From positions 950,144 to 1,014,143 of the forward strand of contig QAOA01004878.1 of NCBI GenBank assembly GCA_003255065.1: DNA of 64,000 nt, written 5' to 3'. This document shows positions 13,601 through 26,898 of the stretch, one piece after another (the stretch's first letter is position 1; each line of letters starts with the position of its first letter). The position numbers and the translations under genes are program-made. The notes under the pieces were generated by a model. The model saw only the letters and a list, made by a program, of their open reading frames with translations. It was not told where the DNA came from and searched no databases. This DNA is from Cercis canadensis (taxonomy: Eukaryota; Streptophyta; Magnoliopsida; Fabales; Fabaceae).

Positions 13601-16600
13601 ACTAGTCAATAGTTCTTCAACTTTTTTTTTTTCACTAATTCATAATTCATTCTTGCACCAACATGTATAGAACCCAGAATCTGATTTTAATCCCTTTTTC
13701 CTCTAAATGTGGAGTAGGTGGCATTAGAGGCAATGGTCAGTAATCTGCAAGTGGGACTTCGAACCAAGACCAAGATAGTTTGTCATCCATAATGTGATTC
13801 GTTCTGTCACTTCAATGACATTACTACAGGCTCCTTTTTTGCTATTTCTTGAGTTGACTATATTCATACACAAATAAATCATACTAGTCAATTTCAGGCA
13901 TCAAACTACTGGTTAATGTTTTCCTGCTTCTGTCCCCTACAATGAAGTTTACTGTTCAAAATAGAAGGAGAATCTACCTTGTATATAGAAGCATTCAGAA
14001 GTTGGTGAGTTGCTTCAGCACCCATAAGGGAAGTAGGAACAGAGAGACTGTGTATATTCTGAAACACCAGCAGGAATAGAAAAAAAAAAACCTTTAAAAA
14101 GAAAGAGAGAAGGAAACTAAGAGGCACATCTAAAGCACACAGAAAATAAAGGAAAAACAAGCAGAGCAGACTAAAAAGATTAGTTTCCCTCATTGATTAT
14201 TGAGATACAATCATTCATCCACAAAAATCATAGTTGGTTTTCTCAAACTATGGACAGTTTTATGATATCATACACTTCTTTCAGTGAAAAACTCAAAGGG
14301 GAATGAAAATAACATGTTAAGCTAACTACTATATAGTTTATGTCTTCAGAAATTGAACCTGCTGGGAAGAGGGAACCAACAAGCAAATAATCGCCCAACC
14401 AATAGAGCCATTATCATTAGTTAATATAAATATATTTATTTGCTTGGTTAAGCTTGAACTGGAGATAGCAGGAAGTTTTTCTCAACAAATAAGGGAAGAA
14501 TATACAGATTATATTATGACTCCTACATCCACAGATTAAATATTATACATCCATAGATTAATTATTAGCATCAAGAGTCATCACTAGATTGAGATGTACA
14601 CTGCATCAACAGGATCAAAATTGTAGTCCTAGATTTAGAACAGACAAATAATTGAAGAGCATTACATTTATTTTACTGATCCCAGTGGACCATATTTGAA
14701 CCATCCCCTTGAACTAAACCTAAAGATCTTAAACATTCTAATCTTAAAATACAATTTACTAGACATCCAGAATTTAATTTTTGAAATAAGAATCAGATTG
14801 TTTGAAAAAAAGAGAAGGTTGTAGATCAACCAATACAAGCCCAAATGTTAAAATGGTATAAAAGCTCAGCAATTCATTAGTGTGGTAAAAAAGCCTGTTT
14901 CTACAATAGGGACTTACAATTTTCCCTATGGGAAAGATGCCAAATATGCTAAAACAAATGATTCCATCTTTATCTGCACTACATAGGATGTTGAAACGTT
15001 GGTGAGACGAATTTGACAGCTCCTGAAATGAATCTTCACCATCATCCATGAAGCCATTATCCCCAGACACCAATCCAGGCATCCGAGGAACTCTTGGAGC
15101 AGGAGGGAAGAAACGAGAAGTTCTATCTTCATACTTTGATATGTGACCACAGTCACCCTGGAAGAGAATTCATGGTGAAAAAAATTAGAAATAAAAAAAA
15201 GAAGGAGAAAGAGATTCAGAATACATGCACCAATGATTGGAAGGCAAAACCACCACCCTCCCCCCCCCCCACAAAAAAAAAAAAATAAATCCCAACTAAA
15301 AGTAGAAAAAAGCATGCATACCCTAAATGTAAGAAGCAATAATGGGGTAAGGCATTTGTATATACTTGTACAAGATAACAATGCTTTGGTGTTTTTGTTT
15401 GGGCATAATTTTGATAATCATATAAAAATATGACAAACAATAAACCAGAAAAATATTTCTGAAAATAATTGGTGTTTAATAATGTTAATATTCTTTTTCT
15501 ATTTCATTTCACTATAAATTTGACATAAGCATCCAATCACTAACTCTACTTCCACTTAAACATGACCACATACGATAGGTAACACAAGCCAATCAGGAAA
15601 AAAAGACAAAAAGAAAAAACAAAATCTTGAAAGAATGATATAGAATCCATGCAGTACAAGATGAAAGCAATAGCATTAACACATGGCTACATCAACATGT
15701 AGCGCCAAGAAACTGAAAAGGTCAAGATACATGTAGAAACATTCTTATTCTAGCATATAATATATCTCTAAGGAACACCCACCAAATAGAATATTATCAA
15801 TCAAACTCAATATAATTAAAGAGCAGCTATTAGATAGGGAAAAAGCATACTGTAATTAGGTGACTGTCATCCTCCCAGTTAAGACATATGATGGCCGTAG
15901 CATGAGATTTTAAGCTTCTTAACAACTTCCCATTCTGCCCCATAGAAAATATCAGCTATTAGTTAAAATAGAGAAACAATAAAGGAGAAATTAATCATAA
16001 ATTCCAGGGCCATAGATAAACAAAAGCAATGGCATCACTTCAAAAGGATTTGATCCACTTCTCAGAGCATTATAATTTCATCATATTAATCTGGAAAACA
16101 GTTATGAGACTCTATAACATCTTCCAAAGAAAACCAACAGAAAGATTGACTAGAAAACAAGTAAGTTGAAGTTGAGCTTTGGATTTTCACTCGTATAGGC
16201 TTCCTTGGATTAAAGAAAATGTAATGGATTACTTGTTAGACTAGAAAATTTCAAGTATACTAACATCAAAGCAATTGTCAAAAAGTAGAAACTTCAGTCC
16301 ACATCATCCTCTAGTATAGATATCAATTAACGTCATAAATTCGTAAAAATTCAGGTAGAGATGGAGAGACTTAAAATTACATGTATTTCTAGAATGCATT
16401 ATAACAAACAAAACCATATTTAAGAGTATGCACTCATTTCCTTGTTTACTCTAGTACATCTCAGAATGAAAGCAGTCGCCTTAGGAACTTTCAAAAGCAC
16501 CAGAGTTACATTTTTCCCTTCAGATATCTGGCACTACTATACAAATGAATCATCTATAACACAAGCTTAGGTGCATGGAAAAAATTATGAACAAGAAGTT

Positions 16601-18152
16601 AGTAAAAACATTAATTCTCAACAATGAAAAATACTACCCACTTCAACATCATGCAATGACACCGTTCCATCATCGAGTCCAACAGCTATTGCTTTACCAT
16701 CAGGACGCCAACACAAGGATGTTATGCACCTCCCTACAGGAATAAGACATATTTTTACCACCCAAGGAAAGCAGTTCTAGCAACAGTTGGCATCTAACCA
16801 TGATCTCAAAATCCAAATAGAAATTCAGAGAAACATACTGTTTGTTGTACAAGGCAATTCTACATTAACCAGACTACGAAAGATTAAAACAATTCAAAAA
16901 AAAAACCCTAAACATTAAAACAAGAGTTTATTATTGTGGGGTACTAGAACTTGGCATGATAGAGCCAATAGTGCTAAAAGAAAGTGTCTTCCAAGTAGGT
17001 GACTGCCACAAAGTGTNAAAGCAGTTCTAGGAACAGTTGGCATCTAACCGTGATCTCAAAATCCAAATAGTAATTCAGAGAAACATACTGTTTGTTGTAC
17101 AAGGCAATTCTACATTAACCAGACTACGAAAGATTAAAACAATTCAAAAAAAAAACCCTAAACATTNAAAAAAAAAAAACCCTAAACATTAAAACGAGAG
17201 TTTATTATTGTGGGGTACTAGAACTTGGCATGATAGAGCCAATAGTGCTAAAAGAAAGTGTCTTCCAAGTAGGTGACTGCCACAAAGTGTAAAATGGCCA
17301 AAATACCCCTGAGTTATGTGATTATTCCGTTTATATGTGTGGTTATTCCATTTATATTTGAACATGATAACCACATAATTTACACATGACAACCACATAT
17401 ATAAACAGAATAACTACATAGAATCAAGGGGTATTTTGATAATCTCTCACCGTGTGGCAGGCACTTACTTGGAAGACATTTTCTTTTAGCACCATTGGAT
17501 CTTTTATGCCAAGTTCTAGAAAGACAAGAACTAGAGTCCTGTTTGAAATATACAATTTTTTACGTTGGAGAGTAAGAGCAATGCATAAACCCATTAACCA
17601 TGGTCACGATGCAAAACAATGATTCATTTTAACAGGGAGAACATTTCAAGAACACCTTAGCCACATGAGGCTCCGATAACTCCATGACAAGGATCCAACT
17701 TCAACATTAACAGTAGAACTTAAGTGAATAAACATACTACATTCAAATTACTCTAGTAGTCTACTATGTACTAACCCAGAAATCAATAAGTCAATAGGGC
17801 TATATTATTATCAGACACATCACGCAATATTAAATTTGAATCCAAAAAAAATGAACTTATGAAGGAGACGGAGAATCACCAGGTGATATAGTCCACAACC
17901 TCTGCCAATTAAAACGGTGCAGCAAGATTTTTGAGTCCTCTGTAACCATGGCAAGCAAGTCCTTCTCCGGGTTCCATTCAGCGATTTTTATCTATCATCC
18001 AAATATATAAAATTCTAAAAAAAGCACAGAAACACCCAAAAACTAACAAAATACGAATACTAAAAAAGAAAAGAAAATAAAACCTCAGAAGCAACAGGTT
18101 TATCAAATTGTAGCTGAAAGGGAAGCACCCGAGAGCACTCGTCAGTTTCCAT
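4648..18152 (-). CDS. APC4: Anaphase-promoting complex subunit 4 (APC4), 19 exons
   Basis: APC4 is a scaffold subunit of the APC/C ubiquitin ligase, which marks cyclins and securin for degradation. Exons in transcript order, read from splice sites and phase: 18152-18084, 17991-17880, 16733-16642, 15934-15851, 15157-14918, 14058-13978, 13561-13410, 13172-13012, 12925-12825, 12730-12656, 11710-11531, 10183-10101, 9935-9837, 9423-9319, 7729-7588, 7408-7184, 7085-6933, 5771-5690, 4742-4648. They join in frame to 777 codons (776 aa), about the length I recall for the Arabidopsis protein. The start [17 protein letters not shown], the WD40-like block with [13 protein letters not shown] and [15 protein letters not shown], the central APC4 domain with [19 protein letters not shown], and the acidic tail ending EEEEVSDAE are all recognisable. 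No stop or frameshift was seen. A 5' UTR intron is likely because an acceptor-like sequence lies just upstream of the ATG. Single-N junctions at 10066, 17017 and 17167 fall inside introns, and a partial extra copy of exon 12 (10012-10065) there looks like an assembly artefact. Confidence 0.96.
5418..5462 (+). other. G-run cluster, possible G-quadruplex, in the last APC4 intron
   Basis: Within intron 18, the plus strand has runs of six, seven, five and three guanines within about 40 bases, separated by short loops. This fits the usual G3+N1-12 quadruplex pattern. Because the gene lies on the minus strand, the G-rich strand is the template and the transcript would be C-rich. Confidence 0.6.
9974..10157. 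repeat. Direct duplication across the N at 10066, carrying part of APC4 exon 12
   Basis: About 90 bases before the N (from TTACAATCAGGACATC) are repeated identically after it. The second copy is continuous with the complete exon 12 (10183-10101). The first copy holds only the 3' part of that exon and its donor. An assembly join explains this better than a real exon duplication. Confidence 0.88.
16768..17190. repeat. Double assembly join (N at 17017 and 17167) in APC4 intron 2
   Basis: About 150 bases from AAAGCAGTTCTAG at 16768 recur from 17018 with a few base differences, and a short poly(A)/CCCTAAACATT stretch recurs again after 17167. The first copy runs on into the left arm of the MITE before stopping. 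The scattered single-base differences suggest two alleles. Confidence 0.85.
17218..17519. mobile_element. Foldback MITE in APC4 intron 2
   Basis: The left end (CTAGAACTTGGCATGATAGA) is matched by an inverted copy at the right end. The arms stay alike for roughly 100-150 bases, including GTGCTAAAAGAAA and GTCTTCCAAGTA. Length is about 300 bp and there is no coding capacity. No clear target-site duplication was found, so its superfamily is open. It sits inside an intron of a conserved gene. Confidence 0.75.
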
Positions 18153-21100
18153 TTCTAACACTGAGCTTCAGCAAATGCAAAGTTAGACAGGAGTCACAGG
18201 AAAAGATAAAATAAATATAACTAGCTTATAAATAAAACAAAGAAAAATAATAGTAAGAGATTAAATCAGAGCTCAGCAAACAGCCCCATCAAACAACAGT
18301 AACCAGCTTCACTCTTTTCTTTTAGGCTCCATTTGTTGACAGAAAAGAAATTTTTTCTATAAAAATTTTCAAAAAGAAAAATTATGTTCCAAAATTTTCT
18401 ATTGTTCGTTTCACTAGAAATAATTTCCTGGAAAAACTTTCTTTTGTTTGGTTTACGAGAAAATGTCATATTAGTTTTATATGTTTATGTGAACTAATTT
18501 GTACAAATATAGCAGTGAAGGAAGAATAATACAAAATTCATGGCTCCATTAGAGATTTTCTTCATGGCCAAAAAAAAAGAATTAGAGATTCTCTTCTCAG
18601 TGTGGAAAAGGAAGAACAGAGGAGTTTGGAGGAGAAAAAACAAAGAAATAAAATGGCTAAGAAATAACAAAGTTTGTTCCATATACACCTATTTTAAAAT
18701 GGTGCACCATTAAAAATTCCAACAATTATATATCTGAACCAAGACAAAATACAATAGCAGGCCATAATTAAAATGCGGAAGGTAAAACAAGTTCACATAT
18801 TCTGAACATAAGCAGGATATTTCATCAGTGTAAGGTTAGCTAGTAATAGCTATTGGTCATCAACTTCTATGGTTTCAGCTAAGCACCACAGATGGCTGCT
18901 TTAGCTTGTCAGAATTAGTATACCTCAACAAACTCATTTAGGTGCAAGTGCAACACTCAGAAAATAAAGACACAGCACAAACATTCAACAGAATCTGCAT
19001 CACTAGTATTTATATCATAGATAGTTAAATCCAAATTACAGAGTTATCAAGCCTGTACTGCAGTTTAAATAAATCACCAGGAAAAGAGAAAAGCAAAGCG
19101 AGTGGTTCCAAAAGAAAGACAGATCAAGCCACTAAATCAGAATATCTCAAAGAATAATATACTTAAATCAGAGGTTATACCATGTAATAAGACTGTAACA
19201 TAAAGAATGGAGAGGGCCAAATTTTGTAAACTGAGTTGCTAACAAAAGATTATAAGATTAAATGATTCTACTGAAATTCCACCAAAATTCATGTCATTGC
19301 TGGCTTGTCTGTTTTGCTCAACAATTAATACCAAGACAAACTTCATTCTCAAGCCACTGATAGTGTTGTTTAGATTATAAAGTGTAATAACACCTAGACC
19401 ACCCAAATCATCTTCTTCCTCCACAAATTTTCTTCCTATGATACCAATCTAGCTAATTATTCAATGATATAAACAAGAATGATGAAATTCATGTAGTTTC
19501 CTTACTCAGTTAAGAAGCTAACACGTTCAGCAAGGAGTGTAGTTGAATAATGGCAAATTTTATATGATTTTTAATTAGAAAACCCATAATTCTATATCAT
19601 TATTTCTGATATATCAATAATGGAAAATTTTCTGAGATACCCAGATTCAATTTTCTCATCTGCCAAACAACCAATCACAGTTACATTGAAAACTCAGAGT
19701 AATCAAGAACAAACAAAGCATGCAGTACTAGTACTCACTCTTCCAAAGCCATAGCAATCAACAATGATGGCAAGAGGAATGGCAGGAAACAGAATCGAAA
19801 CCCATTTACAAGATTCAAAAGCTACCACAGAACAATCCAAAATCAACATAAGTATAAGGAAAGTACCTCCAAATGATATATCCTCTGTGTCTCTGAGAGC
19901 TCTGAAATCAATCAGAAGAAAGAAGTCCTATCTTTGGAATCGATCAGAGGATCTGTGTGAGAAATTAGGGAATAATGAACTATTTCTGATGATTTTATGC
20001 TACATGAATACTTATTACTTAGAAAACTATTTGCGAATGGAAGGAGGCCCTTTCCTACATATTCAGCTTAGTTTCACGAAAGACTTGAAACACTATCAAA
20101 TCTAGTTAACTACATCAAACCATGTAGACACCATTGCAACAAGAATAAACCATACTTCTTATGAATAACCTACACAATCAAAAGTAAATGAAACACCAGA
20201 TTGACATATGATGCACATCCACTTATTGCAGTGTAAAGAGTCCAAAATTGTGTTAATTTCACAGTAACTAAAAAGCAGTTAGGTTGCAATGAAGAACTGG
20301 TAACTATTGAACCAGAATTCAAGTATCGAATTCCACACTGTTCTACACAAACTAGGGGAAAAAAGATCAGTGCATGCAGAGCCAATGAAGAAGTACAAAA
20401 ACATTCATACTATGGCAGTTTGAATTCCAACACAAGATTTGTTCAATTACAAAGAAAAAAATGGAACCAAATCATTTGGATTTCCCAAAGAATGCATAGC
20501 TAGCTGAGTTTTATCTTACAGAACTGATGAAAATTAGCAGACCCAATCCTGTTATAGTCTAAGACAATTATAGTGAGATAAATGAATCAAAGAATCCTAA
20601 TTCCTAAACCAACTCTTTGCTAAAGGCCACAATGATAGGTCCATAATCCACAAGATATAAAGGTAATGGACGATGAGTTCATGATAAGTTCAAGGATGAT
20701 TCATGTAAAGGCAATGAATCAAACATAAGCTGAGCATGTGGGGCAAGCAATCCTGGTGTTTCTATTTTCTTTAACTGCTGGATTAAAATTGAATAACCCG
20801 GGTTAAATATTTCTAAACTAAGTGATCCTAACCTCAAATCAGGTGGATGATATAGTGGTCAAGGCCCGGATAGCTGAAATTCAGTAGATAATGAACCCAA
20901 GAGCAAATGGGAGAAGGAAATGCATTGTTAAGAGTTAAGATTTCAGAATTGGTCATAAACACCTCTTAATTTCCAGATAGAACATTATTAGACGTTGTCA
21001 AAATGACTTCACCCATTAATTTCTTTCTAAGCTGTGATTATCAACAAACAAGTAAAATAGTATATGATGCAAATTCACCTACCATAATTATAAACCAAAA

Positions 21101-21400
21101 TCCACAAGTAGCTATATAGAAGGGGCAAGGGGATTGAAAATTGTTTACCAGTACCAATCCACAATCCATTTAAACAAAGAACTAGGCAAGAACATAAAAA
21201 CTCACATTAAATCCCTCAGCCAAATGTGCTCATTCCTATTTATCTGTCACGTGAATTAGGTACAGTATTGCAAATAAGAAGAACCCAAAAATTCAATACA
21301 TTCATTGATCAAGTCAAGCAAATAAAACAGATAAACCAGAGATGTGACGAACTTTTAGTTATACCTTATTATTGATTCCGCTAGTCAATTAGCGCAAACT
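18153..21400 (-). other. APC4 upstream region, possible 5' UTR exon near 19868-19907
   Basis: There is no second protein gene here. On the minus strand, GATTGATTTCAG is followed by about 40 bases and then a GAG/GTACTT donor at 19868-19907, which would make a credible non-coding leader exon of APC4. This is unproven. At 18320-18480 an AT-rich block (GGCTCCATTTGTTGACAG to TTTGGTTTACGAG) resembles a dispersed repeat, but its borders could not be fixed. Confidence 0.3.
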
Positions 21401-22130
21401 CAGTGCTAAATGGACAGCTCCACAATTTGAACCCGAACAAATGTGAAGTGTACCGAACTAAGTCTACTTTGTTTGAGCTTCAAAAATGGCTCCTCGAACT
21501 AGATTGCAGAACAAAAGGTTACAGCTTGGGGCCTCGGTTCTGAGTTTTGGTTTCCCGAGTCAGCTCTCTGAAGTGGGTGTTGATGCTGGGTTCTATTCCT
21601 CCGACAGTTGCAGCGGCGACATCCGCAGCTGCGACGGCTAAGCTTTGTAGCGGGGAGCTTAATTCAGGACGTCGATGCAGTTACCGGCGGCAATAGACGG
21701 CGGCGAGGCAATGAAGATAGAAAATAAGGAAATATTGCTGCGCTAAGACAATGACTTTCGGTAGCTGCTGCGTTGTGGCTCTTTGGGTTGAGCGTTCGGT
21801 TGCCGGCGACGGTGCCGGAACTGCAATGGGGATTGGGCTTTCACCGGTGAATTGTCCTATTTCTGCACATTGGAGCTCCAGTAGGGACAATGGGTCTTCA
21901 AGGCAGTGGGTGTAGCCATTTGAGCATCATCTCCTAGACAGTAACTCGGTACTCCGGTGGTGCTTCTCTTCTCTCTTTGGTTGTGCGGTGCTGTTGAATT
22001 TGAGAGCTTTGGCGCTGAGAAACTACTAGTGTAGATGGGTGCTTTGAACTTTGTCAGCTTTGAGGGACGAAAATGGATTGGGCTTAGACTTAACCAAATG
22101 GGTTTCATTGGGTTGAACTAAGCTTATATG
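21400..22130. other. GC-richer island of unknown role
   Basis: This 700-bp stretch is clearly richer in G and C than its surroundings (GCGGCGACATCCGCAGC, GTTGCCGGCGACGG). Short open frames exist on both strands but none is recognisable. It could be the promoter and first leader exon of APC4, the leader of an old transposable element, or a non-coding gene. Nothing decides between these. Confidence 0.35.
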
Positions 22131-22257
22131 CTTCATGGAAAGAAAGTTGGGCTTGAATGCATTGGTTTTTTACTTTTGTTTGGGGTTTGATTTGTTTAAA
22201 TAAATAATAAATGGAGCCAACAGGTTGGTTTAATTCGAATTATTTTGTTAATAAGAT

Positions 22258-23729
22258 TTATATTCAAATCTCAATTAAGCAATTTTTTTTTAGTAAACAA
22301 TTTGTAAACTTTTGCTGAAATTTGTGACATGTTTTAACCTTAAAATGGGTAACCTTCCTTACCATAAATTTTTGTTAACCAAAAAAAAAAAAATAAACAG
22401 TCTTTTATCCTTAAAAGATATTTTCAAAATCACTTACGTTGTAAAATAGTTTTTTTTTGTAGTATACTTGCTTCCGTTGTCAAATAGGTCCATCATTAGC
22501 TAACTGGGTTATAGATCAATTAGTCACAAAACTCTCCTCGCAAAAAGATTATCATGTGTTTGAGGCATCTCATTAACAAAATGAGAGTCTTAAAGTACTT
22601 CTACATATAAATTTACAATTGTGAGTGTTTTGATAAAAGACCCTTGAAACAATGATGGATCGTCCCAAGTTTAGTAAATCTAACTATATCTAAATGTTAG
22701 GATTAGCCCATGATTATTCTTGAGTTATTAAAAAATAAATAGGTCCATCCTCGACTCCCTGTTAGTGATTGAATGCTAACAAAAATGTTGATGTAGTATG
22801 TGAATTAATGACATAAACCATAATAATAGATCCAAAAAGAACTCAATGGGGGCCAAAGACAAAATAAAATTCTCATAATAATAAATAAATATTCTTGATA
22901 CAAAAAGTTAAATACATACATTTATCGAAGTTGAACACGGCGTTCCTTCATGTCATAAAATTCATCAATAATAGATTTTGTATCAAATATTTCAGCAANC
23001 TTATATTCAAATCTCAATTAAGCAATTTTTTTTTTAGTAAACTTTTGCTGAAATTTGTGACATGTTTTAACCTTAAAATGGGTAACCTTCCTTACCATAA
23101 ATTTTTGTTAACCAAAAAAAAAAAATGAACAGTCTTTTATCCTTAAAAGATATTTTCAAAATCACTTAGGTTGTAAAATAATTTTTTTTGTAGTATACTT
23201 GCTTCCGTTGTCAAATAGGTCCATCAGTAGCTAACTGGGTTATAGATCAATTAGTCACAAAACTCTCCTCGCAAGAAGATTATCTTGTGTTTGAGGCATC
23301 TCATTAACAAAATGAGAGTCTTAAAGTACTTCCACATATAAATTTACAATTGTGGGTGTTTTGATAAAAGACCCTTGAAGCAAGGATGGATCGTCCCAAG
23401 TTTAGTAAATCCAACTATATCTAAATGTTAGGATTAGCCCATGATTATTCTTGAGTTATTAAAAAATAAATAGGTCCATCCTCGACTCCCTGTTAGTGAT
23501 TGAATGCTAACAAAAATGTTGATGTAGTATGTGAATTAATGACATAAACCATAATAATAGATCCAAAAAGAACTCAATGGGGGCCAAAGACAAAATAAAA
23601 TTCTCATAATAATAAATAAATATTCTTGATACAAAAAGTTAAATACATACATTTATCGAAGTTGAACACGGCGTTCCTTCATGTCATAAAATTCATCAAT
23701 AATAGATTTTGTATCAAATATTTCAGCAA
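22258..23729. repeat. 0.73-kb direct duplication across the N at 22999
   Basis: 22258-22998 and 23001-23729 are near-identical over their whole length, apart from a 12-base deletion (ACAATTTGTAAA) and a few substitutions. Both end in the C-terminal coding part of the hAT transposase, but only the second continues into the rest. Two alleles laid end to end is the simplest reading. Confidence 0.9.
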
Positions 23730-26102
23730 TTCTTTTCTCAATCTAAGTGATCATAAAATCAGCAAAAAAAAACTATCTTCTAGCTTATTTCTGAGCCTAC
23801 TTTTGAAAATATTCATAACAAAAAATGACTTCTCACTAGTAGCAGTTGAAACAGGAATAGTCAATATGATGCAAATCAAATTATCTATCAAAGGATGAAC
23901 CAAAGTTTTTTCAGTTCTAAATAATCCTTGGCATAGCTCAAAAATTGTTGACAAGTTCTTCAATTCAGGATGTCGAGGAACATCAAGCACATAATTCTCA
24001 GCTTGCCATTTGAGATGCAACTTCTCTTGTTCTGTGAAATCATGAGGATAAAATCTACTTGCTAACTCACAAATATGGTCAAAACATTCAGCAACTTATA
24101 ATTATCTTTTGGATTCAAAGATAAACTAAGAGAAAGCAGCTCTATTGTGTTGTAATTGAACCTGCTATTAAGTTCTTGCAATTGTGTATCAATAGTAACA
24201 GTGAACAAATTAATACAGTAATGGTGTTCTGTTGAGACATAATCAACATTTTTACAAAATCTACCTCTTCCAAGAATGTAAGAAGACTTCATATTAGGAA
24301 TATCAATTTCACGTTTCTCACCAAATAATATGATTTCTTTTAAGAAAATTCTCCCAACCTGATTCCCTCATTCTTTGAAGCAAGAGTTTTGTGGTGGACA
24401 CTAGATTCATTGGATTTAAGTTATCTTGGTCCTTGCGTTGTAAATCTTGGCAAAGATCACAACTAATACCCAAGATGTCCCTCATAAGATGTAATAGAAA
24501 GATGAAGTCAAATGATTTAATAGCATCTAAAGTTGCATCTGCATCACCATGAAGAGAATAGTTACCTTCTTTAGAGCTACTTTCAAGAACTTCACAAGTA
24601 GCATCAAACATACATAACAAGCTTTGAATAGAATTCAAATGAGAACCCCATCTAGTATCCCCTACTCGCTTCAAAGTGCCTATTTGATTAAGTCCAATCC
24701 CTGTTTCAATCTCATCATTATCAATTGAATTTGAAATGATAGTGGCTTGAGCACGCTGTAACTGATCATGTCGCTTGGGAGAAACAGTTACAACATTGAC
24801 AATAGATGTTAACTTTCAGAAAAATTGATGAATAGGACTAACTTCTTTAGCAGCTGTAATTAGTGCCAATTGCAAACGATGAGCAAGACAATGAATATAA
24901 TATGCATAAGGGCATTCTTTCAAGAATAATGCTTGTAATCCATTCCACTCACCACGCATATATTACTTGCTCCGTCATAACCTTGACCTCGAAGATTTTG
25001 AATGCTAAGATTATTACTAGAAAGAACAGACATTATTTCACTTTTCAAAGTCAAAGATGAAGTTTCTGCAACATGAACAAGATCAAAGAATTTCTCTTAA
25101 ATATACCCATCTTTGTCCACAAATCTCAAAACCACAGCCATTTGTTCCCTTTTAGATTCATCCCTTGCCTCATCAATAATAATGCAAAATTTAGAATCAC
25201 CAATCTCTTCATGAATTGTAGCATGTACTCTTCTAGCAAAAATAGACAAAATTTCCTTTTGAATGCTAGGTGAGATATATTGAGCATTTCCAGGAGCATT
25301 ATAAAGAACAACTAGCAACATCTTGGTTATAAGACGCTAGAAGCTCAATCAACTCAATAAAATTTCCCCTATTTAACGATTCAGGACTTTCATCATTACC
25401 TCTAAATGCACATGCTTAAAAGGTGAGCCATCGAATTGCTTCAATGGAACTCTTTAGTCGTAAACGATTATTTGCAATAATTTGTGCATTTTGCCTATGA
25501 AATACTTTATATGTTGGGATTGTGCCATCAAATCATCACAACATTTCACATAACTATTGTGTGGTGAATTGGGAGAAAATTCAATATGGCCTAAAAATTC
25601 ACAAGTTTTTCCATCATTTACTTTCTTCCAATTTTGAAACCTAACTTCTGAAAATGCATTTTTTTCCATCATTCCGACTACTAGAATTAGTACTAAACAA
25701 ATAACAAGGTAAACAAAAAGTTGCATTCTTTTATGGTGAATATTCCAGCTAACTTGGAAATTGTTTATACCAAGAAGGTTGAAAACGACGACGTTTCTTT
25801 TCTCCAGTTGTTGGAAATAAACACTCAATAGGTTGATAAGGTCCAGCAATTATGTAAGCTTGATGAACTTTGTCTCGCTGATCAACAGGAAATGTCCAAA
25901 TTGGGTCACATAATCCAAGATCCTTTTCTAATGAAGAATCATCAACTTCTTTTTCTATTCTTAGAACTTTGGAAGTGGAATGATGTTGTTCATCAATAGT
26001 CAAGTGAGTAGTTGATATATGAGATTGAGAACAATGATCAACTTCAAGAGGTTGAATAGATTTTCTTTTAAAATAGTCATCGATAGTAGATGATTTTCCC
26101 AT
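23645..26102 (-). pseudogene. Decayed hAT-superfamily transposase (TTF zinc finger / DUF4371 / hAT dimerisation)
   Basis: Read on the minus strand from ATG 26102, the N terminus is MGKSSTIDDYFKRKSIQP. It is followed by a TTF-type zinc-finger region (DPIWTFPVDQRDKVHQAYI, RRRFQPSWYKQFPSWLEYS), then a DUF4371-like core with RGQGYDGASN near 24980 and YIHCLAHRLQLALITAAKEV near 24880. The C terminus has the hAT dimerisation motif IPVSTATSEKSFFVMNIFKS near 23840 and IEKRIAEIFDTKSIIDEFYD near 23700. These belong to the ZMYM1-like hAT transposases common in plants. The frame is broken by several stops and frameshifts (breaks near 25800, 25400, 25080, 24700 and 24040), so it is inactive. Terminal inverted repeats were not identified, so the full element limits are unknown. 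Confidence 0.88.
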
Positions 26103-26898
26103 TCTTAGAAATTTTCTTATCCTACATTATCATGTATGGTAGTAAAATTAATACATTTAAATAAATGAGGATTCTATGATATTACATAAGTATGTGACGT
26201 AACAAACATATATAATTTTTATATTTTATTAGATATAAAATATAATTTATTTAATTTTTTAAATAAATTTAAAAATAGTTAACTTGTATACGTGTCATTC
26301 ATTTATTGATTATTTTTATGTAGTATGATGTATTACATAAATACTAAAAATATCTAAGAAACCTCCTTAAATAAATTATTAGACATTATAAATAAGTTCT
26401 ACTTCAGTTAGTTTTCTTGTGTACAATTAACTTTCTTCTAATCCCCAACAAATTAGAATAAGAAATAACGAATAACGAATAAAAAAAACTAAAATAGTGT
26501 AAATTGAAAGAAGATGAAAATAGGAAAAAAAAAAAAAGTTAAGTTACCAAAAGATGATTTGTCACTGGCTGCAAGTAGAGAAGTACACAAATCAAATAGT
26601 AATGGCCGCTGGCTCTGTCCGTGGCTGCTTGCAAGTTGCGAATAAAATTATATTGTTCACCTAGGCACCATTTTTCTTTCTCGCGTTTTAACTTTTAACT
26701 TTTAACATCTCCCTTCCAAATTTGTTGTAAAGGCTTGGAATTTTGGAACTATTTCAAAATTAAGCAAAAACCAATTCTTTGCATTTATTACTTGAGAGGT
26801 TGGTAAGTTGTGTTGTGAAGTTTCGCACTTTTTCTGTGATCATCAAAACCCAGCAACTAAAATCTCAGAACCCCATCTTGTTGAACCATCCAAACCCC
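26103..26898. other. Intergenic between the hAT remnant and the thioesterase gene
   Basis: AT-rich DNA that probably holds the hAT element's 5' end (to about 26.65 kb) and then the promoter and leader of the thioesterase gene. No TATA box or start site could be fixed. Confidence 0.35.

Noticed and set aside
14926-15381. 151-codon minus-strand open frame across APC4 exon 5
   Set aside because: It is out of frame with the conserved APC4 exon, which reads correctly in another frame.
26779-26898. Upstream extension of the thioesterase as a targeting peptide
   Set aside because: The open frame begins with TTG, not ATG; the first in-frame ATG is 26899.
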